This document shows positions 42,529 through 50,928 of a DNA stretch of 64,000 nt, piece by piece. Every line of letters begins with the position of its first letter. The stretch's first letter is position 1. This stretch comes from Phycisphaerales bacterium. Lineage in GTDB: Bacteria; Planctomycetota; Phycisphaerae; UBA1845. The stretch lies in assembly GCA_020639115.1 (NCBI GenBank), contig JACKHG010000002.1:570915-634914 (forward strand). Direction: 5' to 3'. A program made the translations under genes and the position numbers. Below the pieces are notes generated by a model that was given only the letters and a program-made list of their open reading frames with translations, was not told the DNA's origin and ran no database searches.

Positions 42529-45500
42529 ATGCTGGTCGCTATCCGCCGTTTTGTCCTGTTGGGCGCGCTTGCGCACCTGGTTCTGACCATGACCGCTCGC
42601 GCCGCCGAAACACCCGACCCCAGCGCCCCGCGCTACGACCTCGACCACGACAAGGTCCTCTACTGCGTCGGCTACGCCCACCTCGACACCCAGTGGCGCT
42701 GGGACTACCCCACGACCATCGACCACTTCATCCGCGACACCCTCGAACACAACTTCGACCGCTTCGAACGCTTCCCCACCTACGTCTTCAGCTTCACCGG
42801 CTCGGCGCGCTACGCCATGATGCGCGAGTACTATCCCGCCGAGTACGAACGCCTCAAGAAATACATCGCCGCCGGCCGCTGGTTCGTCTCCGGCTCCTCC
42901 GTCGACGAGGGCGACGTCAACGTCCCCTCGCCCGAGGCCGTCATCCGCCAGGTCCTCTACGGCAACCAGTACTTCCGCCGCGAGTTCGACAAGGAAAGCA
43001 TCGACTTCATGCTCCCCGACTGCTTTGGATTCCCCGCATCGATGCCCTCCATCTGGGCCCACTGCGGACTCCGCGGCTTCTCCACCCAGAAGCTCACCTG
43101 GGGTTCCGCCGTCGGCATCCCCTTCAAGATCGGCGTCTGGATCGGACCGGACGGCAAGGGCGTCATCGCCGCGCTCGACCCCGGCTCCTACGCCAGCGCT
43201 CTCTCCGGACCCGTCCAGACCAACCCCGACTGGGTCGCCCGCGTCAACGCCAATGGGGAAAAATACGGCGTGTGGGCCGACTACCACTACTACGGCGTCG
43301 GCGACCAGGGCGGCGCCCCCAAGGCCGAGGACGTCGCCAACTACACCGCGTCAGCCGCCGTCACCGACGGCCCCATCCGCGTCGCCCTCGTCTCCTCCGA
43401 CCAGATGTACAAGGACATCACCGCCGCCCAACGCGCCCGCCTGCCCCGCTACCAGGGCGACCTGCTCCTCACCGAACACTCCGCCGGGACCCTCACCTCC
43501 CAGGCGTACATGAAACGCTGGAACCGCAAGAACGAACTGCTCGCCGACGCCGCCGAGCGCGCGGCTGTAGCGGCGAACTGGCTCGGTGGGGCGGCCTACC
43601 CCCGCGAAAAACTCACCCGCTCCTGGATCCGCACCCTCGCCAACCAGATGCACGACATCCTCCCCGGAACCAGCATCCCCCGCGCCTACACCTACTCCTG
43701 GAACGACGAAATTGTCGCCGCCAACGGCTTCTCCGCCGTCCTCACCAACGCGACCGGCGCCGTCGCCCGCGCGCTCGATACCCGCGCCGGGGAAATCCCC
43801 ATCGTCGTCTACAACCCGCTCTCCATCGCCCGCGAGGACCTCGTCGAGGCCGAAGTCGAATTCCCCGACCGCGCGCCCGCAGCCGTCCGCGTCCTCGACC
43901 CCGCCGGTCAGAAAGTGACCGTGCAGATCCTCGACCGCGGCGAAAGGACGCTCCGTATCCTCTTCCCCGCCAAGGTCGAACCGGTGAGCTGGACCGTCTA
44001 CGCCGTCGAGCCCGCTCGGCAGGCGCCCCAGCCCTCACCGCACCTGCGCGTCGATGACCGCGTGATCGAATCGGAGCACTACCGCGTCCGCCTCAACGAC
44101 GCCGGCGACGTCGCCAGCATCATCGACAAGGACCACGGCGACCGCGAACTCCTCGAAAAGCCCGCCCAACTCGTCTTCACCTACGAACGCCCGCGCAACT
44201 ACCCCGCGTGGAACATGGACTGGCACGACCGCCGGCGCCCCGCGCTCGAAACCGTCGGCGGACCGGCGAAAATCACCATCGGCGAACGCGGCCCGCTCCG
44301 CGCCTCGCTCATCGTCGAACGCAAGGCCCGCGACTCCGTCATCCGCCAGGAGATCCGCCTCGCCGCCGGCGACCCCGGCCGCCGCGTCGAGTTCAAGACC
44401 ACCATCGACTGGCAGTCGACTGGCTGTGCGCTCCGCGCCGCCTTCCCCCTGACCGTCTCGAACCCCCAGGCCACCTACAACTGGGAACTCGGCACCATCG
44501 CCCGCGGCAACAACGAGCCGACCAAGTACGAAGTGCCGTCCCACCAGTGGTTTGACCTCACCAGCACCAACGGCGAATACGGCGTCTCCATCCTCGACGA
44601 CTGCAAGTTCGGTTCCGACAAACCCGCGGACAACCTCGTTCGCCTCACGCTGCTCTACTCGCCCGGCGTGCGCGATGACTACCTCGACCAGCACAGCCAG
44701 GACTGGGGCCGCCACGACTTCATCTACGCGCTCTACGGACACGCGGGCGACTGGCGCAAGGGACTCTGCGAATGGCAGGGCCGCCGCGTCAATCAACCGC
44801 TCCTCGCGTTCCAGACGCGACCCCACGACGGACCGCTCGGCCGCAAGTTCGCACTGCTGAAGGTCAGCACGCCGCAGGTCGCCGTCCGCGCCGTCAAGCT
44901 CGCGGAAGAACACGACGATCGCGTGATCGTCCGCCTCCAGGAGGTCTGGGGCCAGACCGCTTACGACGCGCAGGTCGCCTTCGCCGAACCGATCGCCGAC
45001 GCGTACGAAGTGGACGGCCAGGAACGCCGCATCGGCGACGCCCAGGTCGACGACGACGGCCGCCTCAACCTCACCATGAAGCCGTTCAGCCCCCACGCCT
45101 TCTCGATCCGCCTGAAGAATGCGCCCGAGAAGCTCAACGCCCCGACGTGTCAGCCAGTCGCTCTCGACTTCGACTCCGACGTCGCCAGCTTCGATGCCGA
45201 TCGCACCGACGGCGCGTTCGACGCCGACGGCCGCACGCTGCCCGCCGAGGAACTCCCCGAGCAGCTCGTCGCCGAGGGCATCACCTTCAAGCTCGCGCAC
45301 CAGCAGGCGGGGGAGGACAACGCGCTCACCTGCCGCGGCCAGACGCTCGAGCTGCCCGCGGGCGACTTCGACCACGTCTACCTGCTGGCGGCTAGCACCG
45401 AGGACACCGACGGCACGTTCGTTGTCGGCTCCGCCCGTCACGAGCTCACCATCGAGGCCTGGACCGGCTTCGTCGGCCAGTGGGATAACCGCATCTGGGA

Positions 45501-46443
45501 CCGCCCGTTCGGCGCGGTGGACTACCGCTGCGAGGGCAAGGTCACCGGCATCGAACCGGGCTACACCAAACGCGACCCGATCGCCTGGTTCTGCACGCAC
45601 CGCCACCATCCCCAGGAGGGCAACGAGGCCTACCACTTCAGCTACCTGTTCAAGTACGCGCTGCCTGTCGGCGACGGCGACCGCACGCTGCGCCTGCCCG
45701 ACAACCCGCGCATCCGCGTTTTCGCCGCCACCATGGCGAAAAATCCCAATGCAGCCGTGCGGCCGGTTCAGCCGCTCTACGATGATCTGGCGGACCACAA
45801 GCCCATCGCGCTGCGCCACGCGTACCCGCCGCCGCCGGTACCTGTCTTCGAGGGCGTCAAGCCGGCTGCCCAGGTGGATGTGGACCGCAAGGAAACCTTC
45901 GACGAGCTCGAGATGGGCGCCCCGCGCAAGGACGATTTCGTCGACGCCGGCGCCGAAAACGGCATCTCGTTCCGCATCTTCTCGCGCGACGGCGAACTCG
46001 TTCCCCACCGCGCCGCCGGCGCAGTCGACGGCACGCTGCCGCGGCTGAACGACGGCGAAGTCGCCCAGAACAACGACGACACGCGCCGCTGCGTCTGGTA
46101 CGACGGCGAGGGTCGCTTCTACGTTGACCTCCAGGAAAGCACGGAACTCGCCGCCATCAACACCTACTCCTGGCACAAGTCCAACCGCGCCCCGCAGTAC
46201 TTTTCCCTATGGGGCTCGGACGCCGCGGAAATGCCCTCGCCCGACATCAGCGCCGGCCGCCACGACGGCTGGTCGCTCATCGCCGTCGTCGACACCCGCG
46301 AACTCGGCAACGGCGGCATCCACGGCTCGTCGATCCACGCAGCCGACGGTCCGCTCGGCCCGTACCGCTACCTCCTCTGGATCGCCGAGGACGTGGGCGA
46401 GGGCACGTTCTTCACGGAGATCGACGTTCATGCCGCGCCGTAA
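42529..46443 (+). CDS. Large secreted GH38 alpha-mannosidase with C-terminal carbohydrate-binding-like domains
   Basis: 1304 residues; ATG 42529 has TGAGGA upstream and begins a signal peptide (FVLLGALAHLVLTMTARAAE). The GH38 catalytic domain spans about 40-420: zinc ligands in YAHLDTQWRWDY (His51, Asp53), nucleophile Asp in MLPDCFGFPASMP (about 164), and zinc His in HDILPGTS. Middle and C-terminal mannosidase beta domains follow (SEHYRVRLNDAGDVASI, REQEIRL-like RQEIRLAAGDPGRRVEFKT). The last 300 residues add a module of the discoidin/F5-F8 type (LNDGEVAQNNDDTRRCVWYD, AINTYSWHKSN, GRHDGWSLIAVVD). It removes alpha-mannose from glycans outside the cytoplasm. Canonical family members are about 850-1000 residues, so the extra domains are notable. 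Confidence 0.9.
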   Translation: MLVAIRRFVLLGALAHLVLTMTARAAETPDPSAPRYDLDHDKVLYCVGYAHLDTQWRWDYPTTIDHFIRDTLEHNFDRFERFPTYVFSFTGSARYAMMREYYPAEYERLKKYIAAGRWFVSGSSVDEGDVNVPSPEAVIRQVLYGNQYFRREFDKESIDFMLPDCFGFPASMPSIWAHCGLRGFSTQKLTWGSAVGIPFKIGVWIGPDGKGVIAALDPGSYASALSGPVQTNPDWVARVNANGEKYGVWADYHYYGVGDQGGAPKAEDVANYTASAAVTDGPIRVALVSSDQMYKDITAAQRARLPRYQGDLLLTEHSAGTLTSQAYMKRWNRKNELLADAAERAAVAANWLGGAAYPREKLTRSWIRTLANQMHDILPGTSIPRAYTYSWNDEIVAANGFSAVLTNATGAVARALDTRAGEIPIVVYNPLSIAREDLVEAEVEFPDRAPAAVRVLDPAGQKVTVQILDRGERTLRILFPAKVEPVSWTVYAVEPARQAPQPSPHLRVDDRVIESEHYRVRLNDAGDVASIIDKDHGDRELLEKPAQLVFTYERPRNYPAWNMDWHDRRRPALETVGGPAKITIGERGPLRASLIVERKARDSVIRQEIRLAAGDPGRRVEFKTTIDWQSTGCALRAAFPLTVSNPQATYNWELGTIARGNNEPTKYEVPSHQWFDLTSTNGEYGVSILDDCKFGSDKPADNLVRLTLLYSPGVRDDYLDQHSQDWGRHDFIYALYGHAGDWRKGLCEWQGRRVNQPLLAFQTRPHDGPLGRKFALLKVSTPQVAVRAVKLAEEHDDRVIVRLQEVWGQTAYDAQVAFAEPIADAYEVDGQERRIGDAQVDDDGRLNLTMKPFSPHAFSIRLKNAPEKLNAPTCQPVALDFDSDVASFDADRTDGAFDADGRTLPAEELPEQLVAEGITFKLAHQQAGEDNALTCRGQTLELPAGDFDHVYLLAASTEDTDGTFVVGSARHELTIEAWTGFVGQWDNRIWDRPFGAVDYRCEGKVTGIEPGYTKRDPIAWFCTHRHHPQEGNEAYHFSYLFKYALPVGDGDRTLRLPDNPRIRVFAATMAKNPNAAVRPVQPLYDDLADHKPIALRHAYPPPPVPVFEGVKPAAQVDVDRKETFDELEMGAPRKDDFVDAGAENGISFRIFSRDGELVPHRAAGAVDGTLPRLNDGEVAQNNDDTRRCVWYDGEGRFYVDLQESTELAAINTYSWHKSNRAPQYFSLWGSDAAEMPSPDISAGRHDGWSLIAVVDTRELGNGGIHGSSIHAADGPLGPYRYLLWIAEDVGEGTFFTEIDVHAAP

Positions 46444-47740
46444 CGGCGACCGCCGCGCCCCCGATCCGAGCCGCGCCCAAAAACAGAGCCGCGCCCGTAA
46501 GGAAGCGGAAGGGGCGGCAATCCCCGCGCAGCAAGGTCCACCCCAACCCGGGCGCTCGATAGCGAAACAAAACCGCGAGCGCCAGCGAGCGGACGGCGCG
46601 GCAGGACCGCAACACCAACACCCGCGCCGAATCGCGTGCTACCAGCGCCAAGCCCTCGCCGTCCTCCTCGTGGGCCTCATCCCCACCGCTGCAAGCGCCC
46701 ACTCCGTCAGCGTCTGCCGCGGCGAAATGCAGATCGCCGACCGCACCATCCACGTCGAAGTGACCATCCCCGCGCTCGACGTTGTCACCTGCATCGGCCC
46801 GCGCACCACGAGTCCCCCGCAACGCGCCTGGGACGTGCTCGACGCCTGCGCCCTCACCTATGCCGACCACATCGTCGATGAACTGATCATCCGCGACGAA
46901 ACCGGCGCGCGGCTGCCCGGCACCTTCGTCTCGGTCACGCACGACTTCTCTGACCGCGAAACCGACGACCTCTACGCCATCGCTCCGGCGCAGGTCACGT
47001 TCGCGCTCGACTACCGCCTCGAACACCCGCCAACCTACCTGACGCTCCAGCAACTCTTCTTCACCCACGGCGCCATGCACGCCGCCCGGCTCGTCCTCGC
47101 CGCCCGCGCCGGTGACGCGGTCGCCACCGTCCAGCTCACCAACCGCGGCGAGCCCGTCACGATCCACCTCGAGCGCACCGGCGACGCCGTCACCATCGAT
47201 CAGCCAGCCGCCTTCCGCATCCTCCACGCGGACGTCGCCATCGACACCTCCGGTGCCCGCGTCGAAATCGCCATGCCCTTTACGCTCCTGGAGACCTGGA
47301 CCACGATCGACCGCGCCGCCCCGGACTTTCTCAACCGCGCCGAACAGCACGCAGCCCGATCAGCCGCCCGCGAACTGCTCACGACCCGCAACCCCGTCCG
47401 CATCAACGGCGCCGAAATCGCCCCGCACCTCGCCTCCGTGCAACTCCTCGATCCCACCGGCGCATCCGCCGACCGCCTCTACACCGGCGCCGCCCGCGTC
47501 GTCGCCCGCCTGGAATACCCCAGCCCCGCGCCCCCGCGCGACCTCACCCTCCACTGGACCCTCTTCAACAGCGCCGTCGTCGTCGCCGAGGTCACCCTCC
47601 ACGCCAACGCCACCGAGCGCCGTTTCGAGCTCAGCACCTACACCCCCGACCTCCACTGGCCCCCAACGCCGCCAGCAGTACGCCCTGGTTCAAAAACGCA
47701 GCCACCCTCGAACCCCTCCACACCGAAGCCGAAGCCCTGA
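46430..47740 (+). CDS. Secreted protein of unknown function, start disturbed by repeats and 3' end apparently frameshifted
   Basis: The only in-frame ATG (46430) overlaps the mannosidase stop. It would place 70 low-complexity residues, encoded by family B repeats, before a good signal peptide (LAVLLVGLIPTAASAHSVSV). The mature domain runs to about 47650 (VCRGEMQIADRTIHVEVTIP, VTHDFSDRETDDLYAI, FTHGAMHAARLVLAA) and weakly recalls the periplasmic half of HupE/UreJ-like proteins. At 47652-47660, after LHWPP, a run of five C appears one base short: the shifted frame continues naturally (NAASSTPWFKNAATLEP) to a TAG at 47752-47754. Possibly a pseudogene or a sequencing indel. No family claimed. Confidence 0.6.
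   Translation: MPRRNGDRRAPDPSRAQKQSRARKEAEGAAIPAQQGPPQPGRSIAKQNRERQRADGAAGPQHQHPRRIACYQRQALAVLLVGLIPTAASAHSVSVCRGEMQIADRTIHVEVTIPALDVVTCIGPRTTSPPQRAWDVLDACALTYADHIVDELIIRDETGARLPGTFVSVTHDFSDRETDDLYAIAPAQVTFALDYRLEHPPTYLTLQQLFFTHGAMHAARLVLAARAGDAVATVQLTNRGEPVTIHLERTGDAVTIDQPAAFRILHADVAIDTSGARVEIAMPFTLLETWTTIDRAAPDFLNRAEQHAARSAARELLTTRNPVRINGAEIAPHLASVQLLDPTGASADRLYTGAARVVARLEYPSPAPPRDLTLHWTLFNSAVVVAEVTLHANATERRFELSTYTPDLHWPPTPPAVRPGSKTQPPSNPSTPKPKP
46489..46508 (+). repeat. Hairpin element (family B), variant 1
   Basis: CCGCGCCC-GTAA-GGAAGCGG preceded by AACAGAG: stem with GTAA tetraloop and internal mismatches, 46 bases after the mannosidase stop. Confidence 0.65.
46573..46592 (+). repeat. 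Hairpin element (family B), variant 2
   Basis: CCGCGAGC-GCCA-GCGAGCGG: the same architecture, but the C-G pair next to the mismatches is swapped to G-C and the loop is GCCA instead of GTAA. Confidence 0.6.
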
Positions 47741-47795
47741 TCGAAGACCAATAGTCGAAGGTCGAAGGTCAAAGGTCGAAAACTCAACGTCAGTA

Positions 47796-47820
47796 GTGTG
47801 CCATTGCGCTCGTGCAGCGG
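47796..47820 (+). repeat. Palindromic element, degenerate copy 5 (family A)
   Basis: GTGTGCCATTGCG then CTCGTGCAGCGG, about 40 bases after the frameshifted secreted-protein gene. The leading GTGTGCCA is kept but the stem has mismatches. Just before it (47754-47785) lies a GTCGAAGGTC short-period repeat. Confidence 0.55.
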
Positions 47821-47850
47821 AAACATCATCAGCGCTGTGCCCCAACAGAG

Positions 47851-47870
47851 CCGCGCCCGTAAGGAAGCGG
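47851..47870 (+). repeat. Hairpin element (family B), variant 1 second copy
   Basis: CCGCGCCCGTAAGGAAGCGG, identical to the hairpin at 46489 and also preceded by AACAGAG. Confidence 0.65.
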
Positions 47871-47883
47871 AATCGGAAGAACG

Positions 47884-48115
47884 GCCCCCAGAAGAGTGTC
47901 TCCCCTGAAGGAGCGGAACGAACTGTGCCCCGAGGAATCCGTCCCACCGTGCGGCGTGACTACCGAGCACGAATCGCGTTTGTTCCCACCGCGCGCCGCC
48001 CCAAGCCCGACAGGGCGAACGAGTGCGGCCACCGGTGGAGTCCGCGCAGCGGATTCAACCCGTGGATCCCGTCCTCCAATGATCGCAACGGCCCTGCAGG
48101 GGCTACTGAGCGCTT
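47884..48115 (+). repeat. Dispersed non-coding repeat, copy a
   Basis: Contains GGATTCAACCCGTGGATCC and GCAACGGCCCTGCAGGGGC, which align with CGCAACCCGTGGACCTCG and CCAACCGCCCCGCAGGGGCG of the copy at 48478. It has the look of MITE-like repeats with GC-rich terminal stems. Not coding-like in any frame. Confidence 0.45.
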
Positions 48116-48124
48116 GATTGAAAG

Positions 48125-48373
48125 CTAACGAGGAAGGGTCGCGATCCGTCGCACAGCCCCCGTCTGATTGTCCACGACAACGAGCGGCGCTCCTTTTCGG
48201 TTCGACTGCGTGAACACTTCCCAGGTCGTCAGACGCTCACAGGCTGTTGGCGAATCACACCGTAAATCAGCCGCACGAGCGGCATCCACGGCGATCTGTA
48301 GGGCCTCGCTCCGCGAAACCTTCAGCGCGGGCAATAGCAAGAACGCGCGGAGAACTCGATAAAAGTGGCCCAT
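48125..48373 (-). CDS. Small hypothetical protein (PepSY-like pattern)
   Basis: 82 residues. Hydrophobic start (FYRVLRAFLLLPAL), then KVSRSEALQIAVDAARA, CDSPTACERLTTWEVFTQSN and GAPLVVVDNQTGAVRRIATL. The order, an EAL-x-IA helix then W-x-V and VDxxTGxV, resembles a short PepSY-type domain with two Cys. No good ribosome site precedes ATG 48373. It lies alone in a repeat-rich region, so it could be a remnant. Confidence 0.45.
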   Translation of the reverse strand: MGHFYRVLRAFLLLPALKVSRSEALQIAVDAARAADLRCDSPTACERLTTWEVFTQSNRKGAPLVVVDNQTGAVRRIATLPR

Positions 48374-48477
48374 TGAAAATCACTTATGCTGCCGTTGTCA
48401 TGTGAGCCATATGCCGCACTGAGCCGATGATACAACGCATCAACCGAATTCCTCAATCCCGAACGTGCCAGGCCGAA

Positions 48478-48660
48478 GTGGAGCTGGGGGCACGATGTTC
48501 CCGACCACCTGCTTCAACCCCCGCCCGCGTCCAATCCCGCACCGCAAGGTGCGCAAGGCTGGAGCCGCGGGTGAAGCGCAACGCGGGCGCAGCCCGCGTC
48601 AGCGCAACCCGTGGACCTCGTCCCCCAAAAATCCCAACCGCCCCGCAGGGGCGGAAGGAC
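48478..48660 (+). repeat. Dispersed non-coding repeat, copy b
   Basis: Related to 47884-48115. It carries several self-complementary GC arms (ACCGCAAGGTGCG, AACGCGGGCGCAGCCCGCGT, CCGCCCCGCAGGGGCGG), suggesting a structured element rather than a gene. Confidence 0.45.
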
Positions 48661-48701
48661 ACCTCAGCCCCAAACGTCCCACCGCCGTAACCAACTCAGA
48701 A

Positions 48702-48723
48702 CCCCCCACGCCAGTGGGGGGCC
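48702..48723. repeat. Perfect hairpin CCCCCCAC-GCCA-GTGGGGGG, copy 1
   Basis: Eight-base perfect stem with GCCA loop. The flanks GCCGTAACCAACTCAGAA before and GCCA after recur, with few changes, at 48844. Confidence 0.75.
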
Positions 48724-48843
48724 ATGAAGCGCCATCGCCGTGTATTATCACCGCGCCCAATCAACGCGTACCGCATCCTCCCGTGCCGTTCCCCATTTCT
48801 CACTTTCGCACTTTCTCACCTTCCCACTGCCGTAACGAATCAG

Positions 48844-48868
48844 GACCCCCCACGCCAGTGGGGGGCCA
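48844..48868. repeat. Perfect hairpin CCCCCCAC-GCCA-GTGGGGGG, copy 2
   Basis: Identical hairpin preceded by GCCGTAACGAATCAGGA, so the repeated block is about 45 bases. A CACTTTC short-period repeat (48796-48826) lies just before it. Confidence 0.75.
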
Positions 48869-49506
48869 GGCCTCCTCGACCCGTCATGAAATGGAAAGCG
48901 CCAAACCCCGCGCGCACCGCTCTGCCCGTAGACCCGAACTCCAACCCGCCGCTCCCCCCTCTGGCTGATAGCTGAAAGCCGAGAGCCGACAGCTCGCGTT
49001 TTTTCCTAGAAAAACGCGCCCAACCCCGCCAACCATGAAGCGCCCGCCAAGTTGTAGGGGGTAGTCAAGACATGGACGCCCGCGCCACCGGCCCACGCCG
49101 CCCAATCAGGCCACGGGGCGCGAAGCCCCGTGACCGGGTCAATCGGAAGTGAGAGACCATGCACCCGCCACGCGAAGAACATTTAATCAGGAGAAAGGTG
49201 ATCAGGAGACCCCCAAACCAAACTACGGCCTTTCTCTGCGCACTCCGCGACTCCGCGGTGAGGCCCCCTCCCAGCCACGCGACGTTCGCCCGGCCCGCGC
49301 GCAAAAAAAACTCGCCCCAAAGCCGTTTGCCAGCGCCACTGCAACCTCTGGCGCTGGCGCCAACGCGGTTCACCCCGCGCCACGACCCAGAATCGAGCGT
49401 CGATATGCGTAAAGCACAACTGTCAAACGGCTTTGGAGCGCGTCAGCCAGCCCACGTTTTGCAGCACTTGGTCTCCAGACTCCAGACTCCGGACTCCAGA
49501 CTGACC
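48869..49506. other. Gene-poor stretch before the exporter operon
   Basis: No gene supported. 49472-49502 is a short-period repeat of CCAGACT units directly after the HlyD gene stop. Open frames crossing this stretch are compositional. Confidence 0.5.
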
Positions 49507-50904
49507 TCACAGATCCGCCAACGCCACCGTCCGCACCACCCGCACCGGCGAGCCGTCCTCCAGCGCACTCACGTTCTCGCAGATCAACTGCATGCCCGGC
49601 TGAACACCCGCCAGGATCTCCACCGACTCGTCCGACCGCGTCCCGATCTTCACCGCGTGCGCCACCGCGTGGCCGCCCGACACCGTGAACACCTCCGCGT
49701 CGTCACTGCCCGGCGTGAGCTTCAGCGCGGCCTTCGGCAGCCACAGCCGCCCACCCTCGGCACTCTTGCCCGCGCTCTTCGGCTCCTCCGCACCCTTCCC
49801 CAGAAATTCCACCTTCGCCGACCCGTCCACGCACAACAGCGGCCCCGGATCCTCGATCCGTACCTTCACCTGCACGATCGCCCGCGCATAGTCGCCCGCG
49901 GGATCCACCCACATCACGTACCCGTGGTACGTCTGCCGATCCGAGTCCGGCGTGATCCGCGCCCGCTGCCCCGCAAACACCCGGTGAATGTCCCGCTCGC
50001 TGACGTCCACCTCGACGCGCAGCAGCGACATGTCCGCGATCGACACGAGCTGCGCGTTCGCATTCGCCCCCAACCCGCCCTCCGCCGCCAGGAAATCCCC
50101 AACCTGCGCGTTCCGCTCCAGGATCACCCCCGCGATCGGCGCCCGGATCGCGCAATCATCCAGCCGCTTCTGCCACACCCGCAGCACCGACTTCGACGCC
50201 TCGAGCTGCGCGCCCGACATCTTCACCGAAGCGGCTGCACTCTTCGCAGCCGCCTCCGCCACCCGCACCGCCGCCTGCGCGCTCTCGTACAGGTTCTTCG
50301 CGTTGCGGTACTCGAACTCGCTCGCGGTACCGCCTTCGAACAACCCCTTCAACCGGTTGTAGTCCCGCTCGCGCAGCTCGAAGTCCGCCTGCGCCTCCAG
50401 GATCGCCGCCTCCGCTCGGGCCTGCTCCGCCTCCGCCCGCGCGACCGACTGCTCGCCCTGCGCGACGTTCGCAGCCGCCTCGTCCCGCTGCGCCCGGTAG
50501 ATCGTGTCCTCCACCCGCGCCAGCACCTGGTCCTGCTCGACGTGGTCGCCCTGCTCGACGTTCAGCTCGACGATCTGCCCCGACACCTTCGTCGCGACGT
50601 TCACCATCCGGTCGCTCACGATCCGCCCGTTGGCGACCATCACCACCGGCGCATCGGCTGCATCGCTCGCCTTCGCCGGCACCACGACGAGATTCACGTC
50701 CGTCGTCTTCTCCGCCAGGGCGGCTGCGATGTTCGCGCCCGTCGTGCGGTAATACCACCACGCACCGCCCGCGGTCAGCAGCGCCACCACGGCGATAATC
50801 GCCGCCAGCAGCCACCAGCCCCGGTGACTCGCCGTCGGACGCTGCCGCCGCTCGATCTGCAGCCGCGACAGGCCCGCCATCTTCTCCTGCATCGTGTCGT
50901 TCAT
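49507..50904 (-). CDS. HlyD/RND-type periplasmic adaptor of MacAB-like exporter
   Basis: 465 residues. One N-terminal helix (GWWLLAAIIAVVALLTAGGA), then biotinyl-lipoyl half (VATKVSGQIVELNVEQGDHV), a long alpha hairpin of about 110 residues (AEAEQARAEAAILEAQADFE), the second lipoyl half (CAIRAPIAGVILERNAQVG) and beta-barrel/membrane-proximal domains (GYVMWVDPAGDYARAIVQVK). It bridges inner-membrane ABC permeases to an outer-membrane channel. Last gene of the leftward operon; no TolC-like gene is in the window. Confidence 0.88.
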   Translation of the reverse strand: MNDTMQEKMAGLSRLQIERRQRPTASHRGWWLLAAIIAVVALLTAGGAWWYYRTTGANIAAALAEKTTDVNLVVVPAKASDAADAPVVMVANGRIVSDRMVNVATKVSGQIVELNVEQGDHVEQDQVLARVEDTIYRAQRDEAAANVAQGEQSVARAEAEQARAEAAILEAQADFELRERDYNRLKGLFEGGTASEFEYRNAKNLYESAQAAVRVAEAAAKSAAASVKMSGAQLEASKSVLRVWQKRLDDCAIRAPIAGVILERNAQVGDFLAAEGGLGANANAQLVSIADMSLLRVEVDVSERDIHRVFAGQRARITPDSDRQTYHGYVMWVDPAGDYARAIVQVKVRIEDPGPLLCVDGSAKVEFLGKGAEEPKSAGKSAEGGRLWLPKAALKLTPGSDDAEVFTVSGGHAVAHAVKIGTRSDESVEILAGVQPGMQLICENVSALEDGSPVRVVRTVALADL

Positions 50905-50928
50905 CGCCTGACCACCAACTCCACGTCC

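Noticed and set aside
44035..46176. Minus-strand open frame of about 710 codons within the mannosidase
   Set aside because: Antisense shadow; Val/Gly/Asp-rich repeat-like translation without motifs.
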